From contig NC_071667.1 in the NCBI RefSeq assembly GCF_028554725.1, positions 56,847,501 to 56,911,500 of the forward strand: 64,000 nt of DNA, written 5' to 3'. This document shows, one piece after another, positions 1 to 11,800 of the stretch. Below the pieces are notes generated by a model. That model made no database searches and was not told where the DNA came from. It saw nothing but the letters and a program-made list of their open reading frames with translations. The first letter of the stretch is position 1. Each line of letters opens with the position of its first letter. Made by a program: the position numbers and the translations under genes. Source of the stretch: Zeugodacus cucurbitae (taxonomy: Eukaryota; Arthropoda; Insecta; Diptera; Tephritidae).

Positions 1-560
1 TTTCTTTTTGACCCATAAGTGGGCGACGCCACGCCCATTTTCCATTTTGTAAAAAAATCTCAGTGCAGCTCCTTCTGCCATTTCTTATGTTAAATTTTGT
101 GTTTCTGACGTTTCTCGTTAGTGAGTTAACGCACTTTTAGTAATTTTCAACCTAACCTTTGTATGGGAGGTGGGCGTGGTTATTATCCGATGTCTTTCAT
201 TTTTGGAGTGTATAAGGAAACGGCTAAAAGAAACGACTGCAGAAAGTTTGGTTTATATTGCTTAATTGGTTTGCAAGATATATACAAAAAACCTATTTGG
301 GGGCGGGGTCACACCCACTTTACCAAAAAAATTACATTCAAATATGCCCCTATCTAATGCGATCCTATGTTCCAAATTTTGTTTTCATAACTTTATTTAT
401 GGCTTAGTTATAGCTCTTTATGTGTTTTTGGTTATCGCCATTTTGTGGGCGTGGCAGTGGTCCGATTTGTTGCGAGAGTATAAAAATAATAATATTTTGA
501 AAGTTGTCATTGTTGCTTTGTTAAAATATTTTTATCATTGTTCAATTGTATAAGGCTGTG
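1..560 (+). repeat. Interspersed repeat copy 1 (GGGCGTGG-type, partial)
   Basis: Partial copy of a roughly 1-kb non-coding repeat. The same ordered blocks recur at 17700-18650: GACCCATAAGTGGGCG, GGTGGGCGTGGTTAT, ATTTATGGCTTAGTTAT and GTGGGCGTGGCAGTGGTCCG. The short open frames inside (163-357, 266-553) are chance frames: they are not conserved as protein between copies. No transposase or reverse transcriptase is seen, so the element class is unknown; non-autonomous is my inference. Confidence 0.65.
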
Positions 561-779
561 TCGATAGCCCAAAACAATTTGTAACAAGTAGGGAAAGGCA
601 ACCGAACATTTTATACTGTCGCAATTTATTGATGTAATTTTATTACACACAATTTGAAATAAAGTCCAATAGAATAACGAAAATCAGCATATATAGTACA
701 TGAGGGTTGAGGTAATTCCTGAACCGTTTTCAATAATTTTCAACGCCCAGTTATAATGGGAATAGGAGCAACTTGGCAC

Positions 780-1710
780 CTGTTAGTAGGCAGACAAACG
801 GCAATTCGGCCTTGAAATTACTCCTAAATTGCAAATCAACGAAATACCAGTCTGCAAAATCGCCAAAAAAAAGAGCTATAAGAAGATTTTCCAGATATTC
901 AAGTCGCTGGAAGCACTGCACAGGACTTTAAAAGATTTACGCGACAACGAAAATATTTTTGGTGAATCCATGATTCTGTTGACAGGTGATTTTCGCCAGA
1001 CTATTCCTGGATCAACTGTTGCTGACGAACTAATCACATTCCTAAAATCATCTAATTTGTGGCGACACATAAAGAATCGGCAATTAACAAATAACATACG
1101 AGTGTTTTTCCAACAATATCATACTGAGATTGATGGATTAATAACATTTTTAACGGGTTTCTGTCACTTCATGGCCTCGAAAGAGGAGCTTATTGATCGT
1201 GTTTTTTCTGACATGAAACCATAATATAATAAACATAAATGGCTGATTGAATGACATATATTGGTGGTAAAAAAACAAGGATCACTTTGATCTTAATGCG
1301 ACAATTTAGAATTTCGTTAAAGGAGAGTTGACACAGCTACAAACCAGGATGAATTATTCAATTATCCCACAGACTATTTTAAAATTCTGGACTATCCCCA
1401 CTCACCTGCAATTAAAAGAAGTAGTGAGTTGTCATCATGCTGCGTAACATAAATTATGTGAAAAAGATAATCAATATCGTCACCAAAGCCAAGAAATTTG
1501 GTCATTTGTTACTTTCTTCAATATACGATTAAAAAAAATCAAAGTTATACAAATTATGGTGATTTACGCTTAACACAGATCTACAATAATGTCTATCAAT
1601 CATTTTAAAATTTATCGGCTATAACGTTTTCGTCTTTATGCGTAAGAATTTTTTCTCTGCATTGAAAGATTTACTAATTTAGCCACAAAACGTGTGGCTG
1701 GGTCTGCTAG
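780..1710 (+). mobile_element. Degenerate Helitron, 3' portion with intact terminus
   Basis: Remnant of a rolling-circle transposon. Helicase-like peptide runs from 829 to about 1224, then frameshifted pieces follow: a VDTATNQDELFNYPTDYF-like stretch from 1327, then an IMLRNIN-like stretch near 1436. The element ends with a hairpin (AGCCACA at 1681-1687, five-base loop, TGTGGCT at 1693-1699) and then GGGTCTGCTAG ending at 1710, followed by T. A 3' hairpin with CTAG before a T target is diagnostic of Helitrons. No 5' TC end was found here, so the left boundary is approximate. Confidence 0.7.
829..1224 (+). pseudogene. PIF1/Helitron helicase fragment
   Basis: Open frame of about 130 residues resembling the middle of the PIF1-type helicase domain of Helitron Rep/Hel proteins. 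Visible family blocks are SLEALHRTLKDLRDN, MILLTGDFRQTIPG (Walker B-like/motif II neighbourhood), LKSSNLWRHIK and KEELIDRVF. The usual stretch between the QLTNNIRV block and the SKEELIDRVF block is missing or scrambled, and the rest of the protein is absent or frameshifted downstream. It cannot encode a working helicase. It belongs to the Helitron whose 3' end is at 1710. Confidence 0.7.
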
Positions 1711-1893
1711 TTTCTATATGAAAACTACTTCAAAATATCGATTCAGATTGAAAATTAGATCGCGTGATTATTTCTTAGATAATTCTGATAAAGATCTTAG
1801 TTTAGAAAAGTAAAATCATACCTTCCTTTCTTCATCAACTAAGCGAATATAATCGATTCTATAATCACTTTTTGGTAATTTCTTTTCTTAAAT

Positions 1894-2626
1894 CTAAGGG
1901 AGAGGTCTAGGTTTTCACTTTCGAAAAATCGATTTTTTTTGTTTTATCTTATTGTTTAACATTTCAAGAATATGTCCTCAAAATTTTAATCCGATCTAAG
2001 CAATATTCTTGAAGTTATTGTTTAATTAGTCTCGGGCCCTTTAACGCTCTAACTCTAACAGCTACGGCTTTAAACGCGTTTTTCTCAAAACTACTTTTTT
2101 GAAGTCCGTGTTCACTGTCATTTGAAAACTACTCGACCGATTCTTTTCAAACTTGGTACACATTTTCTTCACATAAAATACTTCCCCCCCTACGTTTAGT
2201 AAATTTTTTTTTTAACATTAACGGTGTTTCCCACCCTGAAAATGGCGGAAATTTAGTCTAAAATAACGGTTCAAACTTTAGATGGCCGCCAAAAATGTTT
2301 AAATAAAAAAATAATAATCAGAGAACGTTGGGGGGAAGATTTGTTTAAAATTTTACTCAATTTTTATGGGTTTTCATTTTCGGATGATTTCCGGCCGAGT
2401 TACAGTGAACACCGCAAATTGTTTTTTTTTTTTCAAGACGTCCTAGGGGGAGCTCTGTCAAGAGCTAATGTTTTAATATTTTTGCATGAAAAATTTACAG
2501 AACATGGTCAAAATTATGCTCAATAATGTATAGAAGGTTTGAATAAAATTGCTTAATCGATATTTGAGATAAAGAAACACAAAAAAAATGATTTTTTGTG
2601 CGCTGAAACCCAGACCCCTTCCTTAA
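1894..2626. mobile_element. TTAA-type MITE, copy A
   Basis: A 733-bp non-coding element. Left end CTAAGGGAGAGGTCTAGGTT, right end (reverse complement) TTAAGGAAGGGGTCTGGGTT, so the ends are imperfect inverted repeats over about 25 bp. The flank is TTAA on the right and a degenerate CTAA on the left. The interior shares blocks with copy B (AAAAATC.ATTTTTT, ACGCGTTTTTCTC) and with the fragment ending at 52612. There is no open frame of note. A TTAA target suggests mobilisation by a piggyBac-type transposase (inference). Confidence 0.65.
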
Positions 2627-2864
2627 TCTGACGTAAGTAGGAAACACCAAGCCAATACCATCCTCACTTTGTTCCTCCATCGAGAAGGCGGTCTACCTCT
2701 TCCTCGCTAACTTCGGCTGATGCCTTATTGTATAAATTACGGAATAACTACAGAGCCAAAGACGATGGATTCATACGAAATCCCATCTGCAGATTTTCAC
2801 TTCATCGTGGTACTAGTGTGTTCATAGTGTATTATACGTAGTGTGTTCAAAAAATAACGGGATT

Positions 2865-3900
2865 CGTAAAATTTAATCTTTCAAGGGTTAACGGTTGTTT
2901 GTAAGTCCTAAAACTAAACGAGTTAGATATATGGTTATATACATATATCAAAATGATCAGGGTAATGAGTAAAGTTCAAATCCGGATGTCTGTCTGTCCG
3001 TCCGTCCGTCTGTCCGTCCATGCAAGCTGTAACTTGAGTAAAAATTGAGATATCTGGATGAAACTTGGTACACGTGTTTCTTGGTATATATCTCGTAAAC
3101 CAAAAGAGCTTTATAATTCAAATTCTCCATAGTCGTTTCTTTTAGGTACTACCTTATAGAGTCTAAATTTGGAGGAAATTGGATTATAACCACCCCCATC
3201 TCCTTTACAAACGTTATGTTGAAAACTACCAATAAGGAAAACACCAGAAACCATAAATTTCATAAATTATAAGGTACAGAAGGACTCCACCCAAATTGCT
3301 ATACAAAATTTTAAATGGCTGTGGCTCCGCCCACTTATGGGTAAAAAATCTCATCTCGGAAACTACTCGACCAATTTAAAATGAAATTCGGTTCGTAATA
3401 TTTTTCTGGAATCCCAATGATATGTTGTGAAAATTTGCCAAATCTGTCCACAACTACGCCCTCTCTATATACCAGAACTGTGAAGTCAATCTGGATCATT
3501 TACTTTCAATACAATACATAAAGTACGCACTAGTGAAGATATCGGAACAGAACTTTGCACAAATACTGCATTTATAGTGTGGCATCGCCCTTCTTAAAAT
3601 CATCGAAATCTGATCACACAGTTTTTAAGGCCCCATATATCGGACATGAGGACATCAGTGCTTCTAGTACATTTTTTTAACGAAAATATAGGTAATCCTC
3701 TCGGTTATTTTGAAGAAATTCAGAGGCACCAAAATTGAGTGCAATCGGGTCATACATAACCTTACCTAGGTCCCACATACCTAATATTAGGTTAGGACGA
3801 ATATGTGTGTCAAATAGTGGGTTATATTAATAAAATGAAATAAATAAATTGCGAGAGTATAAAATGTTCGAACTTAGCTCTTCCTTACTTGTTTTTAAGA
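2865..3900 (-). repeat. Interspersed repeat copy 2, inverted
   Basis: Reverse-orientation copy of the same family as 1-560 and 17700-18650. It contains a run of GTCTGTCCGTCCGTC near 2990, TGCAAGCTGTAACTTGAG, ACTTGGTACACGTGTTTC and CCGCCCACTTATGGGT. It closes with GCGAGAGTATAAAATGTTCG near 3850, a block also found near 35740 and 46290. No coding potential is seen. Confidence 0.6.
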
Positions 3901-6900
3901 GAAAAAAGTCACAAGGAGTCATTTCTGGCGAATATGGGTCAAGAAAATCGCCAATCTTATAAAAACGCATCTACAACAATTTAATATAATAATCATCCTT
4001 GTAAAATGATATGTGCAATTAGTGCCACATTACGAGCAGTTAACACGAGCTTTAAGCATAAATATAAAATTTACTCGTCTACTGGTAAATATAACCATGC
4101 AGCATGCAACATTTTGTCAACCGCCACAGCTGCGCAACAACATCCAAAAATAAAAGATTGTCACAGACGCACAGTGCCAGCGCATAAATCATTGCGAAAT
4201 ATTTAAAGACAGCACATAAGAGACTTGCAAGTATGAATGCCAGAAAAAGCGCATAATTATGCCGAAACGAATAGTGTTGCACATGCAACATGCGCAAAAA
4301 GTGTGACCTTAATTTCGAGACGAAAATGCTTTTTGTTTTTGGCATACATATATTAAATATTTTGCATTAAAAATACACTTTGCAGGAATCAATTTGCGTG
4401 ACGGAGGTGGCAGTAAGGATGGAAGGAGAGGCTGCGTGGTTATTTGTATGTTGTATGTATGTATTGTATGTGTGGATATATGCATGTTTGCGTGTATTCA
4501 TGTGTATGAAAATGCACTTTAAAGCATAACCAAAGCGTGTACGGCTTTTCAACAGGTCAACCACAAGCACACACTCTCATATACATATACATATGTATGT
4601 ATGTATGTGTTTACTGAAGGTGCCGCCGATGCGTGCGGTTTTAATCAACAATGCATAATGAAGCAACTTCACACTATTGAGGCGCCACAGCATGCTTCTT
4701 ACAAACACATATGTGAGTAAATTGTGTGTATGTATGTATATAACTATATCTCCAATTAACACACACACTTCTGACTTTATATGAATTTATATATATTGAC
4801 AGCTATTAAAATATATGCGCGCTTATGCGTGGCACGAAAATGAAAATTCATGCATTTTATTGAAAAAAAAATATTTCCAGAAAAATCCGTATTCTCACAT
4901 TTTTACTTTCTCTCTCTCTCTCATTTTTATTTGCCATAATTCATTTATAATTTCAATCGTCTCGAAAATGGTGAACAGCACACGTGCAGAGTTGACAATG
5001 CTGTTGCTGTTGTTGTTGGCTATATGTGCATACATAAGTGTGCTACAACAACACACAGGTCAACACCAGCAGCCGACAATCTTAATAATATTTCTTTATA
5101 CCTCCACTTCGATGAAGTTATTGAAAATATCAATAATTTACTTACCGCATATTTGTTGTTGTTATTGTTGCCGTTGCGCTTGTATGGCGTATGACAACAA
5201 CAATGTCATACACCTCAACCAACAACTTTTTGCTTGACACATCATATAGTTTGCCTTGGTGCGGTGTGGCAGAGCAAAGCCAAGGCGGCTCGTGCAATTC
5301 AACCACAATGCAGCCGCGCTTGTTTTTGTTGTTGTTTCACTTTTTTTCGTTATAAATGCATTTTAAAATAAAGTTTTTTTTTCTTCAACAATAATAATTT
5401 CACTATTCTTATTCATAGGCATACAGGCGCAGCTGCAAGGATGAATGCATACATACATATGTATATTATATACATATATACACATATATGAGTATATATA
5501 TATGTGTGTTAGTGTGAAATTGAAAGGCTTAATTTATGCTGCTGCTCGCGACAATTTCAAGTCAAGTCAATGCTCAACTCATTTCAGATGCCTGCTTGTT
5601 TATTTAAAGCCATACACACACACACACTTATCTGTATATATTTCCCTCTATACATACCTACATATGTATGTACAGTTTTGTCAGCTCATAAGTATTAATA
5701 AAATATAATTTCTTTATGATTCTCCAATTGGTTGGCATTCGAGCGTTTACAAGCGCAATCATTTCAGCATCTGTGCAGGAGGTGAGTTTTCTATTTATTG
5801 ATGACATGCGTGTCGCAGCTAGAACACGCTTATGCCACTCTGTACTGTACGCGCTTACGCTTACGCTTATGTGGTGCTGCGTCGTTTAAGGTTATTAAAA
5901 GTAGCTCTTTTCCAAATCATATTTTTTTCTTTTGTGAATTTGTGTTGCGTTTTTTATGACTTGAACGCTATAAATATTTTGCTGTATTTTGGAAATGTCA
6001 AGTGTTGCACGTTGCACCGTTTGAATGTGAACATATTGTTTGTATTAGTGAACAAGTGTATGCGTTTAAGTTAAAAAAAATTTTTTTTTTTCAAAAATGT
6101 CATTATTTATGTTGAAAATTTCGTTTGTGTCAACATACATATTCTAATTCATTAAAGTCAAAACGAGCATTTTTAGCTACACATATATATACATATGTAT
6201 ATTTGATTACGTATGAATATTAGGGATAGGTAGAAAAAAAAATATTAATATCACTCATCATAAATATATGAGTTCTTATATTTTTTTTACTGAAAATTAT
6301 TTTGAATATTTATCTTTTATAACTTGTTGCATAGTGTAAAAATATTTGTTTACAGATCTATGAAAAAATCCGAATAAAAATTAAGTACAAATCTTCTTGT
6401 AATAATATTAATTATTACTTTAATAATTCTGGAAACGATTCATCGAATTTTACTCACATCGTGACGGAATATAATGTTTTGAACTCTTTCAATAAAATTC
6501 TTTATCATTGTTTTCAAAATAACCCGGTTTTAAGTTAATGTCGCCAGTGAAGCTGAATTTCTTCAGTTCCTTTATCGAATCCCTTTGGTGTCCTCAGTTG
6601 ACTCATATTGATATGATATTCGACTCAGTCGACATATTATATATTATCCGCAACAGATATTTGAGTTTAATATCATTTAATATTTTTCTTATGGAGTTTC
6701 AAATTAGACTCAGAGTACCAAATATAGTCAATAGAATAGCTTAACGTCGACTCCTTTGTGGTTTTATTAACAAGCGCAACAACGCACTTTTTGCCAAATC
6801 AACCCATTTTTTATAAAAACACACAGCTTTATAGTTGACTCCATAGATATAATGATCCGATCTTTCTAGTGGGGACATGATACTTTGGTACCAATATTCA

Positions 6901-6925
6901 TCCCTATCGCGAACAGAGTTGGCTG
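3901..6925. other. Non-coding AT-rich stretch with microsatellite tracts
   Basis: No gene recognised. It holds CATACATA/TATGTA/TATATA tracts (about 4440-4780, 5440-5510, 5590-5670, 6180-6205), a CT run at 4910-4921, a TG(T)TG/CAA-rich segment at 4998-5230 and poly-T. The small open frames across it are low-complexity and lack recognisable domains. The TTGTTGTT/CAACAA content resembles regulatory or intronic dipteran DNA, but nothing specific can be assigned. Confidence 0.5.
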
Positions 6926-7634
6926 TTAAGGAGCTATATTATTGTGACATTTTCAAAAAATCAATTTTTTTATTTTTTCCTTATTCGATAGTTTATACTT
7001 TCAAAATTATCCCGTGAAAGCGGTAAGATCGTATCTTGAATAGTTTTTGAATGGCAGCATTCTAACGAGCGATCGCCCGCAGATATAAGTAGCTAAAGTC
7101 GAAACTTAAAACGCGTTTTTCTCGAATTGACATTTCTCAAAATTGCTGACATCATAACTCAACGATACATTTACTATACAATGATCTACGATATTTTTGA
7201 TTTGTTGAAAAATGTCAATTTGGCATTTAATAACCAAAGAAGACCATAAAGACCATTTTTACCTAAAAAAATAACGTTTTTTTCCAGGACTACGTCATTT
7301 TGTCTATTTTTGAATCGTTTGGTTTGAATTTGAAATCGTAGGTCATTGTATAGTAAAAATATTTAACTTTAATATCCTTTTTGAATTTTTTTGTTTCAGC
7401 AACTCATTCGGTCGGAATAATGTCAGCAGTTAAGGGACTTTTTTGGCACTTCCGAAAATAGCGTATAACTCCGTTATTTTTAATATTTTTTTAAAAAACA
7501 AATGTTGAAATATAGCTGAAAATACACCTTATTATGTGCCAGAAACTTCGAAAAAATCCATCGAGTACTTTCTTTTAAAAAAATTCACGAAAATCGCCTA
7601 ATTTTTCAGAGGTTACACTGGTATAGCCCCTTAA
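6926..7634. mobile_element. TTAA-type MITE, copy B
   Basis: A 709-bp element bounded by TTAA at 6926-6929 and 7631-7634. Left end TTAAGGAGCTATATTATTGT, right end (reverse complement) TTAAGGGGCTATACCAGTGT. The interior shares ordered blocks with copy A (poly-A/T around AAAATCAATTTTT, then CTTAAAACGCGTTTTTCTC) and with copy C (GTAGGTCATTGTATAG). It is non-coding. Same family and same presumed TTAA-specific mobilisation as copy A. Confidence 0.7.
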
Positions 7635-8039
7635 TGTAGTTAAACGAAGAATGTTCTGCAATTTAACGAATATCATAAATGTATTTAATCTTTATCAGTT
7701 TATGCATATTGTTTAAATAAACTAGTCTAGATAGTTTTGATCATCATCTTGGGTCAAAACTCCACGATATTTCGAAAATTTTACTCTAGATATTTTAACA
7801 ATTTTTATCTAGCTACTAGGCCAATTTCAACCAAACTATTTAAAATATCAAAAACCTCATACAATATAATCTTAGTACAGTTCAAATTTATGAAGAACAG
7901 GTTGCAATCTAATCTTTTGCTGTTAAAACAACTGATTTTTATTCAATAACTTGAGCATAGGTAATTAGACAATAAGAAAGTTGTATTTATAAAATTTGGT
8001 AAGCATATCACATTCAACTTTATGTAATGAGAACCCTAA

Positions 8040-8400
8040 AAATGCTCGACTAGGTGAGGTAAGTTCGAATATAATGATAACCGTCGATTCGATCCAACCA
8101 TTGTGAAACCACCGGGACTGGAATCCTTACACCATTATATCTTCTCTGAAACACTCAGAGGTCGTGATAAATTTATTTAACTCAAATAGGACAACTTCCG
8201 CGTCATCGTCGAGGAAAACGTGACCGATCAGACAGTGACCGGCTAACACTCCTATTAGGATTCTTATGTCATACATTCTAAATTTCAATAGTCGACTTGT
8301 GCGGCTCTTATTCCATGAAGGCCATCTTAGTCTATTTGTTGAGCAAGTCAGGGATTTTTTCCACCGATACTTCATCCCATCTCAGATTTGAGAGACAAAT
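8040..8400 (-). mobile_element. LINE 3' relic (ORF2 C-terminus)
   Basis: The minus strand reads ILIGVLAGHCLIGHV followed by a frameshifted tail with ELNKFITTSECFRED. This pattern (L-x-G-x-x-x-GHC followed by a zinc-knuckle-like tail) is typical of the C-terminus of I/R1/Jockey-group LINE ORF2 proteins. A second, more decayed copy with the same tail is at 54380-54720. Only a few dozen residues survive, so clade assignment is not possible. Confidence 0.45.
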
Positions 8401-8579
8401 TTCTTTATTTCCAGTATAAAAAGATAAAGAATGCGAAATGTTGCCTACAATTAGGCGCTAACTTCAATTTATCCAAGTCACATACCTAAACTCACAGCTG
8501 TGCTAAATTGTGCACTGTGATATTGTGTGTGAGGATGGAGTCATATGTAGAAGTTCACGTAAGTGAGGAAAGTTTCTGA

Positions 8580-11500
8580 CTGCCATTCACTTGGGAGTGG
8601 CCAGGAACGATTCTTTTACATGTGGCTCAAGCAGCTCACAACTTCCGGTCTTAGACCAAGTATCCTCTGGGTAGCCAACAGACATCCGTCTGGAAGCGAG
8701 CTAAAGTGAGAAGGCGAATCCCGCTTATGCGGTTGTGCGTAGGGCTTGGGACCCACCACATAAAAACGAATAACCAGTGAATAAGAAACACAGGCCTCGG
8801 ATGAGAAACCCCCCTTTTGATGACGACCACGGCAAACGTATAAAGGACTATGATTTAAGGGCATGCACCTGGAATGTCCGGACCCTTAATTGGGAAGGTG
8901 CCTCTGCCCAGCTGGTTGATGTCCTCGTAAGAGTAAAGGCTGACATCACCGCAATCCAAGAAATGCGATGGACGGGACAAGGACGGAAGAAGGTGGGTCC
9001 TTGTGACATCTACTACAGCGGCCATATAAAGGAGCGCAAATTCGGTGTGGGATTCGTGGTGGGAGAGAGACTCCGTCGTCGAGTCCTGGCATTCACTCCG
9101 GTGGATGAACGTCTAGCCACAATCCGCATCAAAGCGAGGTTCTTCAACATATCGCTGATTTGCGCCCACGCCCCGACGGAAGAGAAGGACGATGTGACCA
9201 AAGATACCTTCTATGAGCGCCTAGAACGTACCTATGAGCGCTGCCCCCGCCACGATGTCAAAATCGTGCTTGGCGATTTCAACGCTAGGGTGGGTAAAGA
9301 AGGTGTCTTTGGCACAACAGTCGGAAAATTCAGCCTCCATGACGAAACATCACCAAACGGTCTGAGGCTGATCGACTTCGCCGGGGCCCGAAATATGGTC
9401 ATCTGTAGCACTAGATTCCAGCATAAGAAAATCCATCAAGCTACTTGGCTGTCCCCGGATCGAATCACTCGCAACCAGATCGATCATGTTGTGATAGATG
9501 GACGACATGTCTCCAGTGTTTTTGATGTGCGTACGCTTCGTGGTCCCAACATCGACTCGGACCACTATCTTGTAGCAGCTAAGATACGCACCCGCCTCTG
9601 TGTAGAAAAGCGCACACGTCAACAAACACAAGGAAGGTTCGACATCGAGAAGCTGCAATCACAACCGACAGCCGAACGATTTTCTACTCGACTTGCACTC
9701 CTGCTCTCTGAGAGCACTCATCAGCATCTCGGTATAAGGGAGCTGTGGGACGGCATATCAAACTCCTTACGTACAGCTGCAACCGAAACCATTGGCTTTC
9801 GGAAAAGCCAAAAAAACAGCTGGTATGATGAGGATTGTCGTCTCGCAGTGGAGAGAAAACAGACTGCCTACCTCGCAATGTTGCGATCGACCGCAACACG
9901 AGCGGGATGGGAAAGATACCGAGAGCTGAAGAGGGAAGCGAGACGCATTTGCAGAAAAAGAAAGAAAGAGGCAGGAATGCGTGAGTATGAAGAGCTTGAC
10001 AAGCTGGCCGACAGGGGTAATGCTCGAAAATTTTACGAAAAGATCCGGCGACTAACTGAACGTTTCAAGACCGGAGCACACTCCTGTAGGACCCCCAGCG
10101 GTGATCTAGTGGTTGATGACCAGAGTATACTGTGTTTGTGGAGGGAACACTTCTCCAGCCTGCTGAATGGCAATGAAAGTACAACACCAGGAGATGGCGA
10201 ACCCGATTCCCCAATCGACGACGATGGAACAGATGTTCCATTGCCCGACCGTGAAGAAATTAGAATAGCAATTACCCGCTTGAAGAACAACAAGGCGGCG
10301 GGGGCCGATGGATTGCCGTCCGAGCTATTCAAATACGGCGGCGAAGAGCTGATAAGGTGCATGCATCAGCTTCTTTGCGAAATATGGTCGGAAGAAAGCA
10401 TGCCCGACGATTGGAATCTCAGTGTACTCTGCCCAATCCACAAAAAGGGAGACCCCACAATCTGCGCCAACTATCGTGGGATAAGCCTCCTTAACATCGC
10501 TTATAAGGTTCTATCGAGCGTACTGTGTGAAAGACTAAAGCCCACCGTCAACAAACTGATTGGACCTTATCAGTGTGGCTTTAGACCTGGAAAATCAACA
10601 ACTGACCAGATATTCACCATGCGCCAAATCTTGGAGAAGACCCGTGAAAAAAGGATCGACACACACCATCTATTTGTCGACTTTAAAGCTGCTTTCGACA
10701 GCACGAAAAGGAGCTGCCTTTATGCCGCGATGTCTGAATTTGGTATCCCCGCAAAACTAATACGGCTGTGTAAGTTGACGTTGAGCAACACCAAAAGCTC
10801 CGTCAGGATCGGGAAGGACCTCTCCGAGCCGTTCGATACCAAACGAGGTTTCAGACAAGGTGACTCGCTATCGTGCGACTTCTTTAACTTGATGCTGGAG
10901 AAAATTATAAGAGCTGCAGAGCTAAATAGAGAAGGTACAATCTTCTACAAGAGTGTACAGCTCCTGGCGTACGCCGATGATATTGATATCATCGGAAACA
11001 ACACCCGCGCCGTTAGTTCTGCTTTTTCCCGCCTGGATAAGGAAGCGAAGCGAATGGGTCTGGTGGTGAACGAGGACAAGACGAAATATCTCCTGTCATC
11101 AAACAAACAGTCAGCGCATTCGCGTCTTGGCTCCCACGTCACTGTTGACAGTCATAACTTTGAAGTTGTAGATAATTTCGTATACCTAGGAACCAACATT
11201 AACACCGATAATAATGTCAGCCTTGAAATCCAACGCAGAATCACTCTTGCCAACAGGTGCTACTATGGACTGAGTAGGCAATTGAAAAGTAAAGTCCTCT
11301 CTCGACGAACAAAAACTAAACTCTACAAGTCCCTCATCATTCCCGTCCTACTGTATGGTGCAGAAGCGTGGACTGTGTCAACATCCGATGAGACGGCACT
11401 AGGAGTTTTCGAGAGAAAGGTTTTGCGGAAGATTTACGGTCCCTTAAACATTGGCAACGGCGAATACCGCAGAAGATGGAATGATGAGCTGTATGTGTTG

Positions 11501-11800
11501 TTCGACGACATAGACATAGTCCAGCGAATAAAAAGACAGCGGCTACGCTGGCTGGGTCATGCTGTTCGAATGGATGAAAGTGCTCCAGCTCTGAAATTGT
11601 TCGATGCAGTACCCGCTGGTGGAAATCGAGGAAGAGGGAGACCTCCACTCCGATGGAAGGACCAAGTGAAGAAAAATCTGGCTTCACTTGGTATTACCAA
11701 TTGGCGCCAAACCGCCAAAAGGAGAGATGCGTGGCGCACTGTTGTGGACTCGGCTATAACCGCGTAAGCGGTTTCTACGCCAGTTAAGAAGAAGATATTG
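8580..11800 (+). mobile_element. RTE-clade LINE, near full length (copy A)
   Basis: A non-LTR retrotransposon with one long ORF and very short flanks. A GC-richer leader at about 8580-8800 precedes the ORF. The short 3' tail after the stop at 11767 reads TACGCCAGTTAAGAAGAAG. Single-ORF layout, an APE endonuclease matching the RTE endonuclease found in bovine CFDP2 ('craniofacial development protein 2'), and a short 3' end with AAG repeats fit the RTE clade. Three decayed copies of the same family lie at 13345, 24365 and 29195, all on the plus strand. The 5' boundary is not sharply defined. Confidence 0.8.
8801..11767 (+). CDS. RTE-type ORF: AP endonuclease + reverse transcriptase
   Basis: This is the single polyprotein of the LINE; it nicks target DNA and reverse-transcribes its own RNA at the nick. 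I start it at the first ATG (8801, 988 aa); the same frame extends eight codons upstream to a GTG at 8777. The N-terminal APE-type endonuclease shows TWNVRT (from about residue 23), a QEMRW block, GDFNARVG at residues 158-165 and a later DSDH block. The reverse transcriptase has NNKAAGADGLPSELFKYGG, GFRPGKSTTDQIF, DFKAAFD at residues 627-633, GFRQGDSLSC and the catalytic YADD at 724-727. The C-terminus has RLRWLGH and GRGRPPLRWKDQ. No stop or frameshift interrupts it, so it may still be functional. GC content is visibly higher than in the surroundings. Confidence 0.85.
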   Translation: MRNPPFDDDHGKRIKDYDLRACTWNVRTLNWEGASAQLVDVLVRVKADITAIQEMRWTGQGRKKVGPCDIYYSGHIKERKFGVGFVVGERLRRRVLAFTPVDERLATIRIKARFFNISLICAHAPTEEKDDVTKDTFYERLERTYERCPRHDVKIVLGDFNARVGKEGVFGTTVGKFSLHDETSPNGLRLIDFAGARNMVICSTRFQHKKIHQATWLSPDRITRNQIDHVVIDGRHVSSVFDVRTLRGPNIDSDHYLVAAKIRTRLCVEKRTRQQTQGRFDIEKLQSQPTAERFSTRLALLLSESTHQHLGIRELWDGISNSLRTAATETIGFRKSQKNSWYDEDCRLAVERKQTAYLAMLRSTATRAGWERYRELKREARRICRKRKKEAGMREYEELDKLADRGNARKFYEKIRRLTERFKTGAHSCRTPSGDLVVDDQSILCLWREHFSSLLNGNESTTPGDGEPDSPIDDDGTDVPLPDREEIRIAITRLKNNKAAGADGLPSELFKYGGEELIRCMHQLLCEIWSEESMPDDWNLSVLCPIHKKGDPTICANYRGISLLNIAYKVLSSVLCERLKPTVNKLIGPYQCGFRPGKSTTDQIFTMRQILEKTREKRIDTHHLFVDFKAAFDSTKRSCLYAAMSEFGIPAKLIRLCKLTLSNTKSSVRIGKDLSEPFDTKRGFRQGDSLSCDFFNLMLEKIIRAAELNREGTIFYKSVQLLAYADDIDIIGNNTRAVSSAFSRLDKEAKRMGLVVNEDKTKYLLSSNKQSAHSRLGSHVTVDSHNFEVVDNFVYLGTNINTDNNVSLEIQRRITLANRCYYGLSRQLKSKVLSRRTKTKLYKSLIIPVLLYGAEAWTVSTSDETALGVFERKVLRKIYGPLNIGNGEYRRRWNDELYVLFDDIDIVQRIKRQRLRWLGHAVRMDESAPALKLFDAVPAGGNRGRGRPPLRWKDQVKKNLASLGITNWRQTAKRRDAWRTVVDSAITA

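Noticed and set aside
4815..5237. 140-codon plus-strand open frame
   Set aside because: Its composition is driven by CT, TTG/CAA and TATA repeats, with no domain and no splice or promoter context.
9013..11739. Several minus-strand open frames of 60-116 codons opposite the RTE ORF
   Set aside because: They are antisense shadows of the reverse-transcriptase ORF and recur wherever RTE copies occur.
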